From the NCBI RefSeq assembly GCF_003581615.1, contig NZ_QXFH01000076.1, positions 185,506 to 249,505 on the forward strand: a DNA stretch of 64,000 bases. The letters are read 5' to 3'. The DNA is from Flagellimonas lutimaris (GTDB lineage Bacteria; Bacteroidota; Bacteroidia; Flavobacteriales; Flavobacteriaceae). A program made the position numbers and the translations under genes. Shown here in pieces: positions 8,431 to 16,863 of the stretch; the first letter of the stretch is position 1; each line of letters opens with the position of its first letter. The notes beneath the pieces are model-generated. The model saw only the letters and a program-made list of their open reading frames with translations, was not told where the DNA came from and did not search any database.

Positions 8431-8514
8431 CGTACACCCGGATTTGCGGCCTTACAAGGCAAAACCGCAAGAAGGGTTTGTGAAGGAAGGACGTACCAAA
8501 AATCCGGGTGTACG
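8431..8514. repeat. 15-bp perfect inverted repeat with nested stem
   Basis: CGTACACCCGGATTT at 8431-8445 is exactly repeated in inverse at 8500-8514. Inside, TTGCGG (8444-8449) pairs with CCGCAA (8465-8470) and encloses GCCTT-ac-AAGGC (8449-8460). The outer and inner stems share two bases, so they are close to mutually exclusive. Such nested arrangements are seen at transfer origins and recombination sites. Confidence 0.75.
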
Positions 8515-8592
8515 ACTTCCTTTTTGGTGACATACCATCAATAAAAGCACAAAACTTAAATAAACTTATTTACAAACTGTAGGATTAAATTT

Positions 8593-8710
8593 GGTACCGA
8601 GCTGGACAAAAAAGGTACCAAGCTATTTCACGTGATTGACCGAAGGAACAAGAAATTACGGAAAAACAAATCTAAAAGGTACCAAGCTGTTCGCAAAAAG
8701 GTACGGAGCT
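8593..8710 (+). repeat. Four iteron-like repeats GGTACCAAGCT
   Basis: Copies at 8593-8603 (GGTACCGAGCT), 8614-8624 and 8678-8688 (GGTACCAAGCT), and 8700-8710 (GGTACGGAGCT), all in one direction; three are preceded by a run of A. Spacings are 21, 64 and 22 bases, so two pairs each about two helical turns apart. They end 130 bases before the XRE regulator gene. They could be binding sites for that regulator, or iterons of a replication or transfer origin. Confidence 0.75.
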
Positions 8711-8839
8711 TAAAATGTTTACTATTTAATGGGGGGTAGATGATTTACAAGGCGATGCAATTAGTCTAACACTTTTTATATTGAAAAACGAGATATCAGA
8801 AATTAAACAGCTATCTTGGCTACATAAATTTATACGGAC

Positions 8840-9037
8840 ATGAACCGAATAAAGGAAGTACTTGAAGAAAAGGGAATCAAACAAAAATGGTTGGCCGAAC
8901 AACTTGGCAAGAGTTATAACATGGTCAACGGTTATGTCCAGAACCGACAACAACCACGACTTGAAATTCTTTATGACATTGCTAAAATTCTTGACGTTGA
9001 TGTCAAAGATCTATTGATAGAAATTAAGAAAGACTAA
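8840..9037 (+). CDS. XRE-family helix-turn-helix regulator of the restriction operon
   Basis: 65 residues, essentially a single Cro/C1-type HTH: QKWLAEQLGKSYNMVNGYVQ is the helix-turn-helix, followed by PRLEILYDIAKILDVDVKDLL. Size and position (first gene, four bases before mod) fit a restriction controller or C protein that times methylation against cutting. It probably binds upstream of its own gene; the four repeats at 8593-8710 are candidate targets. Confidence 0.88.
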   Translation: MNRIKEVLEEKGIKQKWLAEQLGKSYNMVNGYVQNRQQPRLEILYDIAKILDVDVKDLLIEIKKD

Positions 9038-9041
9038 CAGA

Positions 9042-12000
9042 ATGCCTGAAAACAATACATCGCTTGACCAACTAAAATCCTTCCTTAATCAACTCTTCCA
9101 GTTCGATTCGCAAGATTTGGATTTTGGTGTTTACAAAATATTGCATTACAAGAAAAAAGAGATTGCCACCTTCATAGATCAACTTTTGGTAACTAAGGTA
9201 AAAGCGGCGTTGCAGACTTTATCAGCTGACGAAGCCAAGCAAGTGCAAGACCAAATTACTGAAATGGAGAAATCCACTTCGCTTAAAAAGTGGTTGGAAG
9301 CCGTTGAGAAAAAAGATGAGACGCGCTTGGCCATCTATGAGGAAGACTACAAAGAGGAAATAGTCCAGTACAAAGAACTCAAGGCGAAGGAAACTGAATC
9401 CTCTGTTTCGGTAGAGACGGAGAATCAGATATATAACCACCTAACCTTATTCTTTTCCCGCTATTATGATAAAGGCGACTTCATTAGCAAACGGAGGTTT
9501 GGGAAGAACGAGAAGTATGTAGTGCCTTACAATGGGGAAGAAACCCACTTTCATTGGGCCAATCAAGATCAATATTACATCAAATCATCTGAGACCTTTA
9601 ATCAGTATGCATTCAAAGTTCCTACCTCAGGGGGCGAGCTCGTAATAAATTTCAAGTTAACCGAAGCCCAGATTGAGCAAGGTAATGTAAAAGAAAGTGA
9701 GAACAATTATTTTATCCTATCTGAAAAAGAAGCTGACATCAATAATGAAGAAGCCACTTTCTACTTTGAGTATAGGGCTTTAAATGATGAAGAAAAGAAA
9801 AGAGTGAAGGGCAATAGCAAGCAGGACACTTTGGACGACATCGCTTTTGATGCCTTGAAAAAGAAATTTGGCACCAATCCAGAATTCGCCAATCTATGGA
9901 AAGAACAAGAAGGCAAACCCTTACTCTTAAAGAAGCTCCAGCACTATACCCGAAAGAACAAGTATGATTTCTTTATTCATAAGAACCTGAAAGGCTTTTT
10001 GGAAAGGGAGTTGGATTATTACATCAAGAGCGAATTGATAAATGTGGATGACCTTTATGTAACCGATACTGATGCTCACTTTGATAGGCTGAAACATAAC
10101 CTCAAAACCATTAAGGTATTCAAATCCATAGCCGATACCATCATTGAATTTGTTAGCCAAATAGAAGACTTTCAAAAAAAGCTATGGGAGAAAAAGAAGT
10201 TTGTGCTTAGTACCGAATGGGTCATTACCATTGACCGCTTGGTGGAATATATAGGTGAAGAAGCAGCCAAACCTATATTGGAAGAGGTCATTAAAAATGA
10301 AAAGCAGTTAGCTGAGTGGAAAGCCTATAATTTAGTCCAGACAACACCCACCTATGATAACCTTAAAAGTCAAGGTAAGTGGTTAAAAATGAGTGTAGAT
10401 ACGAAGCACTTTGATTCAAATTTCAAAGAACATTTACTCTCTGCACTTTCAAATAATATTAACATATCGGAGAAACTAGATGGTCTAGTAATTAACTCTG
10501 ATAATTACCACGGAATCAACCATATTCAGAATACTGAACAAAAAACTATTCAGTGTATTCACATAGACCCTCCTTACAATACGGCAACCAGTGGCTTCCT
10601 ATACAAGAACACCTATGAACACTCTAGTTGGTTGTCAATGATGGATAATAGGTTAAGAATTAGTTTAGATCTCTTGAAGGATACAGCATCGTATCATGTC
10701 CATATAGATGAGAATGAGTATGAAAGGCTACACTCTCTTTTCAACAATTACAACCTTTACAATGCAGGTCCCATTATTTGGGACAAACGTAATCCGATGA
10801 ATGGTGGTAGTGGTGTAGCAACTCAGCATGAATATATCATTTGGAGAACTCTTGATAATCACATCATTCATGCTCGCAATAAGAACATCCTTGAAATGCT
10901 AAAAAAGGTTGATGAGTTAATAGAATCAGAGGGAGACTTAAACGATTCGGTGAGAAAGAAATTTTCATCATGGGTCAACTCGAATAAAAGTTTATCAGGT
11001 GGTGAAAAGGCATACAGATATATTGATGACAATGGAAGGCTTTATCAAAGTGTAAGTCTTAGGGCACCCGAACCCAGAGCGGATGAAAAATTCCATCAAC
11101 CACTAATTCATCCTGATACTAAAAAACCATGTGCCATGCCACCGAATGGGTTTTCTAGGACTCCAGAGACTTTAAAGGAGATGATGAACAATAGTGAAAT
11201 TCTCTTTGGTAAAGATGAAACCACACAACCTCGTCAAAAAGTTTATTTAAAAGAAACAACCAAAAGGCAATTATCATCACTAATCCAAGATGGCAAGAAA
11301 GGTAAAGCAGATACCAAGCCTTTAGGACTTGACTTTCCTTATTGTCACCCTACTTCACTCTATATAGAATTAATTGGTGCATCGAATGTTGAAAATTCAG
11401 ACACTGTTTTAGACTTTTTTGCAGGATCAGGTACGACCTTCCATTCAGTTCAATTGCTGAATAAAGAAGATAAACTAACTCGAAAATGCATATTGATTGA
11501 ACAAGGTCATTATGTATCAACTATTATAAATCCCAGAGTCAAAAAAATTGCCTACAGCTTCGATTGGAAGGATGGTAAACCAAAAGACGGCAGTATGAAC
11601 GGTCTTGGGGTATTCTTCAAATACCAACGTTTAGAACAATATGAAGAAGCCTTGGAAAACATCGCCTTCAATGCATCGAAAGATGCTACTCAAAAGGCAT
11701 TGGAGTTTGAGCAGTATATCCCAAAATACTTTTTGGAATTTGAAACCAAAGGCAGCCAGACCTTGGTGAACACAGCAGCCATGCAAGACCCTTGGGATTA
11801 CAAACTTAAAGTATGGGATGGCTTCACCTATGACAATGAGCAAGCTGTTGATTTGGTGGAAACCTTTAACTATCTCATAGGACTGCATATGCAAAAATGT
11901 ATTACCAAAGAACTCAGTGATAAGAAGTATCAATTCGTTTATGGTAACAACAATGCCAACAAAAACATTTTGGTGGTATGGCGTTCGGTAAAAGATTGGA

Positions 12001-12146
12001 GTATGGAAGATTTCAAGGCGGACGCAGTTGCATTGAAAACAGAGCTGAAAGCTTTTGAGTATGATCTGCTCTACATCAACGATCAGGCACACATTGAAAG
12101 CTATCAACCCATTGAAGAAGTATTCAAGAATAAAATGCTATCCTAA
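9042..12146 (+). CDS. mod: Type III restriction-modification DNA methyltransferase (Mod), long form
   Basis: 1034 residues. The adenine-N6 catalytic motif IV DPPYN is near residue 509 (HIDPPYNTATSGF) and the S-adenosylmethionine motif DFFAGSGTT near 791. That order (IV before I) is the beta class used by type III Mod proteins, with the target-recognition region in between. A long N-terminal part of about 430 residues precedes the methylase, with charged coiled stretches; classical Mod proteins are nearer 650 residues, so this is an extended form. It methylates one strand of an asymmetric site and, with Res, forms the restriction complex. It is three bases upstream of the next gene. Confidence 0.9.
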   Translation: MPENNTSLDQLKSFLNQLFQFDSQDLDFGVYKILHYKKKEIATFIDQLLVTKVKAALQTLSADEAKQVQDQITEMEKSTSLKKWLEAVEKKDETRLAIYEEDYKEEIVQYKELKAKETESSVSVETENQIYNHLTLFFSRYYDKGDFISKRRFGKNEKYVVPYNGEETHFHWANQDQYYIKSSETFNQYAFKVPTSGGELVINFKLTEAQIEQGNVKESENNYFILSEKEADINNEEATFYFEYRALNDEEKKRVKGNSKQDTLDDIAFDALKKKFGTNPEFANLWKEQEGKPLLLKKLQHYTRKNKYDFFIHKNLKGFLERELDYYIKSELINVDDLYVTDTDAHFDRLKHNLKTIKVFKSIADTIIEFVSQIEDFQKKLWEKKKFVLSTEWVITIDRLVEYIGEEAAKPILEEVIKNEKQLAEWKAYNLVQTTPTYDNLKSQGKWLKMSVDTKHFDSNFKEHLLSALSNNINISEKLDGLVINSDNYHGINHIQNTEQKTIQCIHIDPPYNTATSGFLYKNTYEHSSWLSMMDNRLRISLDLLKDTASYHVHIDENEYERLHSLFNNYNLYNAGPIIWDKRNPMNGGSGVATQHEYIIWRTLDNHIIHARNKNILEMLKKVDELIESEGDLNDSVRKKFSSWVNSNKSLSGGEKAYRYIDDNGRLYQSVSLRAPEPRADEKFHQPLIHPDTKKPCAMPPNGFSRTPETLKEMMNNSEILFGKDETTQPRQKVYLKETTKRQLSSLIQDGKKGKADTKPLGLDFPYCHPTSLYIELIGASNVENSDTVLDFFAGSGTTFHSVQLLNKEDKLTRKCILIEQGHYVSTIINPRVKKIAYSFDWKDGKPKDGSMNGLGVFFKYQRLEQYEEALENIAFNASKDATQKALEFEQYIPKYFLEFETKGSQTLVNTAAMQDPWDYKLKVWDGFTYDNEQAVDLVETFNYLIGLHMQKCITKELSDKKYQFVYGNNNANKNILVVWRSVKDWSMEDFKADAVALKTELKAFEYDLLYINDQAHIESYQPIEEVFKNKMLS

Positions 12147-12149
12147 GAT

Positions 12150-13226
12150 ATGGCCAAAGATTTAACCACATCCAACGTACACAGGAAGAATATACTCAAT
12201 AACAAGTATGCCCTTCAAGAAATTGAACAAGAGGTGGCTTTTCCTGGAATTCTTTTCGAAGGAAGCTTACGCTACACCAAACGTCAAATCGCTCAATTCT
12301 TTGACATAGACGAAAGAACCATTAACCGGTATTTGGAGCAACATGAAGCTGAATTTGCAGGCAATGGCTACGAAGTGCTTAGCGGGAAGCGACTAAGGGA
12401 ATTCAAAGAAGCTTACGAGCAGTATATCAGTGACTTGCCAGATGTTAAGGACATGAATGTCCCGAACATGCCCGATGGTAGCGACACTGATGCCGCCAAC
12501 ATATCCAAAGCCCCAAAAGTAGGTGTTTTCAGCTTCCGTGCATTTCTGAATATCGGTATGCTACTTACAGAAAGTGATAGAGCGAAACAACTTCGCGCCC
12601 TTATCTTGGATATTGTAATTGATACCATCAACAGTAAAATTGGTGGCAACACAAAGTATATAAACCAACGGGAAGAGGAGTTTCTACCGAGTGCCATTAG
12701 AGAATTTAACTACCGTCAGGCGTTTACTGACGCCTTGGATGATTGCATTGTGGAAAATAAGTGGAAATACGCTCAATTCACGGATGCAGTTTACAAATCC
12801 ATTTTTCACGAAAATGCCAAAGAATATAAAAAGATACTTAATCTAAAATCCAAAGATTCAGCCCGCGACACGATGTATTCAGAAGTGTTGGATTTGATAG
12901 CTGCTTATGAAAATGGCTTTGCGGATATACTTTGTAAAAAGAAAGAAGAGATAGGTCGTGAGTTGACCATGCCTGAAGCGCAACAGCTATTCAAACAGTT
13001 CGAACAGTTCCACGATGCCGCTTTTAAGCCACTTCTAGAAAAAGCGAGAACATTAATGGCAAGCCGGGACATGGTTTTTCGTGATGCGTTACATGAGAAA
13101 CTAAAAAGTTATGTCACACATCTTACAGCCGAAGAATTTGATAAGTTCTTAGGAGATAAAAGCAAAGCACTTGAAGAACGTCTTAAAGATAATATGGATG
13201 TTTTCAAAAGATTAAAAAACCGCTAA
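12150..13226 (+). CDS. RhuM-like DNA-binding protein, probable partner of Doc
   Basis: 358 residues. An N-terminal HTH-like segment (YTKRQIAQFFDIDERTINRY) and a following block (FSFRAFLNIGMLLTESDRAK) recall the RhuM/phage antirepressor family. Residues 110-125 are a linker. The C-terminal half is helical and charged with no enzyme motif. It ends one base before the Doc gene, the usual position for an antitoxin, so it may neutralise Doc and regulate the operon. It is much larger than Phd, the usual Doc partner. The family assignment is by eye and moderate; the antitoxin role is inference. Confidence 0.6.
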   Translation: MAKDLTTSNVHRKNILNNKYALQEIEQEVAFPGILFEGSLRYTKRQIAQFFDIDERTINRYLEQHEAEFAGNGYEVLSGKRLREFKEAYEQYISDLPDVKDMNVPNMPDGSDTDAANISKAPKVGVFSFRAFLNIGMLLTESDRAKQLRALILDIVIDTINSKIGGNTKYINQREEEFLPSAIREFNYRQAFTDALDDCIVENKWKYAQFTDAVYKSIFHENAKEYKKILNLKSKDSARDTMYSEVLDLIAAYENGFADILCKKKEEIGRELTMPEAQQLFKQFEQFHDAAFKPLLEKARTLMASRDMVFRDALHEKLKSYVTHLTAEEFDKFLGDKSKALEERLKDNMDVFKRLKNR

Positions 13227-13227
13227 G

Positions 13228-13668
13228 ATGGCATTCAACTATTTTGACATAGCGCATGCCATCGAAACCCATGATTTCATCATTGATGAATCAGGTGGTT
13301 CACACGGAATCAGAGACATTGGACTTTTGGAAAGCGTTTTAGACCATATTCAAAATGATCTTTATTATCCAGAGTTTGAGACAAAGGTTGCTCATTTAGT
13401 CTTTTCAGTCAACAAAAGTCATGCATTCAGTGACGGCAATAAAAGAAGTAGCATAGCACTGGGTGCCTATTTTCTTGAGCTTAATGGGCTTGATTATTGT
13501 TTGGACCGTTTCATCATTGAAATGGAGAACATTTCAGTACATGTTGCAGACAACCGAATAGACAAAGACCTTCTATATGAGATTATCTATTCAATCATAA
13601 ATGAGGATGATTTTAGTGAGGAGCTGCGCATTAAAATTATTGATGCAACTAACCAACAAGACAATTAA
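13228..13668 (+). CDS. doc: Doc-type Fic-domain toxin
   Basis: 146 residues with the Fic/Doc active-site loop HAFSDGNKRSS near residue 66-76 and the family's N-terminal block HDFIIDESGGSHGIRDIGLL. Doc proteins phosphorylate EF-Tu and stop translation; other Fic proteins AMPylate. The Lys after GN (GNKR) is the Doc signature. All key residues appear present, so it should be active unless neutralised. It lies between the RhuM-like gene (1-base gap) and res (5-base gap), inside the restriction operon. Confidence 0.9.
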   Translation: MAFNYFDIAHAIETHDFIIDESGGSHGIRDIGLLESVLDHIQNDLYYPEFETKVAHLVFSVNKSHAFSDGNKRSSIALGAYFLELNGLDYCLDRFIIEMENISVHVADNRIDKDLLYEIIYSIINEDDFSEELRIKIIDATNQQDN

Positions 13669-13673
13669 AAAGT

Positions 13674-16600
13674 ATGCAACTAGAAAAACAATTAGTCCTT
13701 TTCAGGTACATCTTGTATCAGTTGGGTTATGAGGCCTTTGAAGATTTGCGGGATGAGTTTAACAACAAAGAGTCAGGCACCAGCTCAACGGGCTACACCT
13801 ATTTTGCGAGTACACTCATGTCTAACGCAGACAAACACATTGAAGACCGTGCTATACAGCAATATGATGAAGCCATACAAGGCTATGAGAAAAAACTACG
13901 TGAAAACCGAGCGGAACCATTTCTCACATTCAAATACTATCAATGGTTAGCTCTATTATTTACCGAGTACTTTTTTGATCAATACAGCAATAACATTAGC
14001 CAATTAATAGGTCAATTAAATGCGTATTCCGAAGGAAGCAAAGACTTCAAGCAAATAGAGCCCTACACCGAAAAAGACATAAAGAAATTAGCCTATTGGA
14101 TGGCAACCGGTAGTGGCAAAACACTCTTAATGCATTGCAACTATTGGCAAATCACCAAATACTTCAAAGAATGGGAAAACATCATTCTCATTACGCCAAA
14201 TGAGGGTTTGAGCCGACAACACTACGAAAACTTTGTGGAAAGTGGTATTCCCGCAAAGCTCTACTCCGGTAGTGAAGAAAGCCTAAAAACCAAAGAAGGT
14301 GAAATTCTCATTTTGGAAATTACCAAATTGGTTAAAGACAAAGAAGGAGAAGGTGTCAGTGTTGATGTAGATTACTTCTCTGAGTCAAAAAACTTGGTTT
14401 TTATCGATGAAGGGCACAAGGGCAACAAATCGGATGAGCAGACATGGAAATCCTACAGGGAATTCCTTACTCGTGGAGAAGGATCATTCACTTTTGAATA
14501 CTCTGCAACATTTGGTCAGGTAATAACAAGTAAGAATACGTTTCTATTTGACGAATATGCCAAGGCAATCATTTTCGACTACTCCTATCGCCATTTCTAT
14601 ACAGATGGATATGGGAAAGACTTCAGTGTATTCAACCTTGACACCAAGAATGAATACAGCGAAGAACAAAACAAACTCCTCCTTACAGCCAGTTTATTAG
14701 GCTATTATGAACAGCTTGAACTGTTCGACAACTATGAAAAGGAACTACGACAATACAATATAGAAAAACCCCTATGGATATTTGTTGGAAGCCGAGTAAT
14801 CAGTTCAGGAAAAACACAATCAGATAAATCTACGATTTCGGATGTATCCCGTATTATCAAGTTCTTCAAATATGCACTTGCATCACCGGCTTCTTTGCAA
14901 GTTGATATTGATAAAATCCTCAATGATAGTACAGGGCTGCGGGATGCAGATGGAAACGATATTTTCAAAGGACACTTTGAATATCTCAAAACATCCAAAC
15001 CCATTGCTGAAATCATTCTCAGCAAGGTATTCCATGGGATAGGAAACATTGAGGCCTTCCAGGTAAAACAGGCGGAAGGCGAAATTGCATTAAAGACCAG
15101 AACCAGTGATCAATACTTCGCAGTAATCAATATTGGGGATGTCCCCAAGTATTCAAAAACGCTCGAAGCGGATACGGATGGGGAACTGACCATTCAGGAT
15201 GACAACTTCTCCAACTCCTTATTTCAGGCCATATCAGAGACCAATTCCACCATCAATATTTTAATTGGTTCCAAAAAGTTCATTGAAGGCTGGAATTCAT
15301 GGAGGGTTTCAAGTATGGGATTGATGAACATGGGCAAAAGTGAAGGTGCCCAAATCATACAGCTCTTTGGCCGTGGTGTTCGTTTAAAGGGCAAGAATCT
15401 TTCCCTAAAACGTGAAGAAGCCAATGCGCCTTACCATATCCGAGCATTGCAGACCATTTCCATAATGGGGTTGAACGCGTCATACATGAACCGATTCTTA
15501 ACAGAAATCGAAAAAGAAGTGCCGGACTACACCAATGTACCCATAGAAATCAAACTCAACCATAAAGAGCTTTGGGACGGACAAATAATGACCTTCAAAA
15601 AGCAAGAAGGAAAATCCTTTAAGGATGAACTGATCGCATTGGAATACAGCACGGATGTAGCCCAAAGGGTAACCATTGATATGCGTAATAAGATCAGCAT
15701 AGCTTCAGGGGGATTTAATAGTCAGGTAGCAGAAAGTGCAGAAGGTTTTCAAGAAAATTTCCTCAAGGAATTTCGTGACTTCATCGATTACAACGCCCTT
15801 TCATTGGAAGCAAACAGATATAAATTGGTAAAAGGGTATCACAACTTGATGATACATCAATCCGTACCAAGGGAACTTATCGAAAATGGTGGTTTCAACC
15901 TCTTAAGCCACAAAGGCCAGTTTGGCATCAATGAGGCAATTTCAGGCAAAATCCAAGGCGTAGCCGTGAGTTTAGTAAAGGACTACATCAATAAGTTCTA
16001 TGCCGATAAAGAGAAGGCATTCCTATCCAAATACCTCACCTATGACATGCTGACCCATACAGCACATGAAGACATGTTCCCGGCTTCACATACAATGATT
16101 GTGAAGGTACCACAGAAATATCGGAAAGAAGGGTACATTGAAGAGTTGGAGGAGGCGGTTAAAACGATGTATGAAAATGATGACAAGAAAGTATTGCCCT
16201 CCATCCACTTTGACAAACACCTTTATTCGCCCATTGCCTCAATCGCGGATGGCCAGAAATTCAAAGAAATCAAAACCGTTCCGGTAAGGTTGAATGAAGG
16301 TGAAAGGGACTTTATTGAACACCTACGCCAGTTCGTTAAAGAATCTGACAAATTCAAGGACAAGCAACTATTTGTGCTTCGGAACCTATCTGTAAAGGGT
16401 ATCGGATTCTTTATGGACAGCTCCTCCTTTTACCCCGACTTTATCCTTTGGGTAGTTGATGGTAAAAAGCAGTATATCTACTTCCTAGATCCGAAAGGAA
16501 TATTACTTGGGGAAACACATTTCAATAATCCAAAAGTGTTGTGGTGCAGCAATGATGCATCTATATTGGAAGCTAAAATTCAGGCAGACTTAAAAAATGA

Positions 16601-16775
16601 CAAGAAAGATTTTGAAGTGTATATATCAGCATTCATTCTTTCAGTAACACCTTTTGAAAAGGTTAGAAAGGTATGGAGCGATGGAAATGTCACAAGAGAG
16701 GAATTTACCAAAAACAAGGTATTATTTATCGAAAATAGTAAAGAATACTTAATCGAAATCTTTGATAATCTATAG
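13674..16775 (+). CDS. res: Type III restriction endonuclease subunit (Res)
   Basis: 1033 residues. SF2 helicase/translocase motifs: Walker A MATGSGKT near residue 142, DEGH box (LVFIDEGHKGN) near 244, and a motif VI-like block LFGRGVRLKG. A C-terminal nuclease signature YPDFILW...YFLDPKG (about 918-945) fits the PD-(D/E)xK fold used by type III Res, here with D rather than E before xK. It cuts DNA about 25-27 bases from one of two head-to-head unmodified sites and needs Mod for recognition. Last gene of the operon; it faces the helicase fusion gene, 88 bases away. Confidence 0.9.
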   Translation: MQLEKQLVLFRYILYQLGYEAFEDLRDEFNNKESGTSSTGYTYFASTLMSNADKHIEDRAIQQYDEAIQGYEKKLRENRAEPFLTFKYYQWLALLFTEYFFDQYSNNISQLIGQLNAYSEGSKDFKQIEPYTEKDIKKLAYWMATGSGKTLLMHCNYWQITKYFKEWENIILITPNEGLSRQHYENFVESGIPAKLYSGSEESLKTKEGEILILEITKLVKDKEGEGVSVDVDYFSESKNLVFIDEGHKGNKSDEQTWKSYREFLTRGEGSFTFEYSATFGQVITSKNTFLFDEYAKAIIFDYSYRHFYTDGYGKDFSVFNLDTKNEYSEEQNKLLLTASLLGYYEQLELFDNYEKELRQYNIEKPLWIFVGSRVISSGKTQSDKSTISDVSRIIKFFKYALASPASLQVDIDKILNDSTGLRDADGNDIFKGHFEYLKTSKPIAEIILSKVFHGIGNIEAFQVKQAEGEIALKTRTSDQYFAVINIGDVPKYSKTLEADTDGELTIQDDNFSNSLFQAISETNSTINILIGSKKFIEGWNSWRVSSMGLMNMGKSEGAQIIQLFGRGVRLKGKNLSLKREEANAPYHIRALQTISIMGLNASYMNRFLTEIEKEVPDYTNVPIEIKLNHKELWDGQIMTFKKQEGKSFKDELIALEYSTDVAQRVTIDMRNKISIASGGFNSQVAESAEGFQENFLKEFRDFIDYNALSLEANRYKLVKGYHNLMIHQSVPRELIENGGFNLLSHKGQFGINEAISGKIQGVAVSLVKDYINKFYADKEKAFLSKYLTYDMLTHTAHEDMFPASHTMIVKVPQKYRKEGYIEELEEAVKTMYENDDKKVLPSIHFDKHLYSPIASIADGQKFKEIKTVPVRLNEGERDFIEHLRQFVKESDKFKDKQLFVLRNLSVKGIGFFMDSSSFYPDFILWVVDGKKQYIYFLDPKGILLGETHFNNPKVLWCSNDASILEAKIQADLKNDKKDFEVYISAFILSVTPFEKVRKVWSDGNVTREEFTKNKVLFIENSKEYLIEIFDNL

Positions 16776-16863
16776 TACCTATGATTATATAATTCCCAAC
16801 TTTAAATTAAGGAATATGGATTACTGACCTTGCAAAGCATCAACTTAATCATTTGACTTGCCG

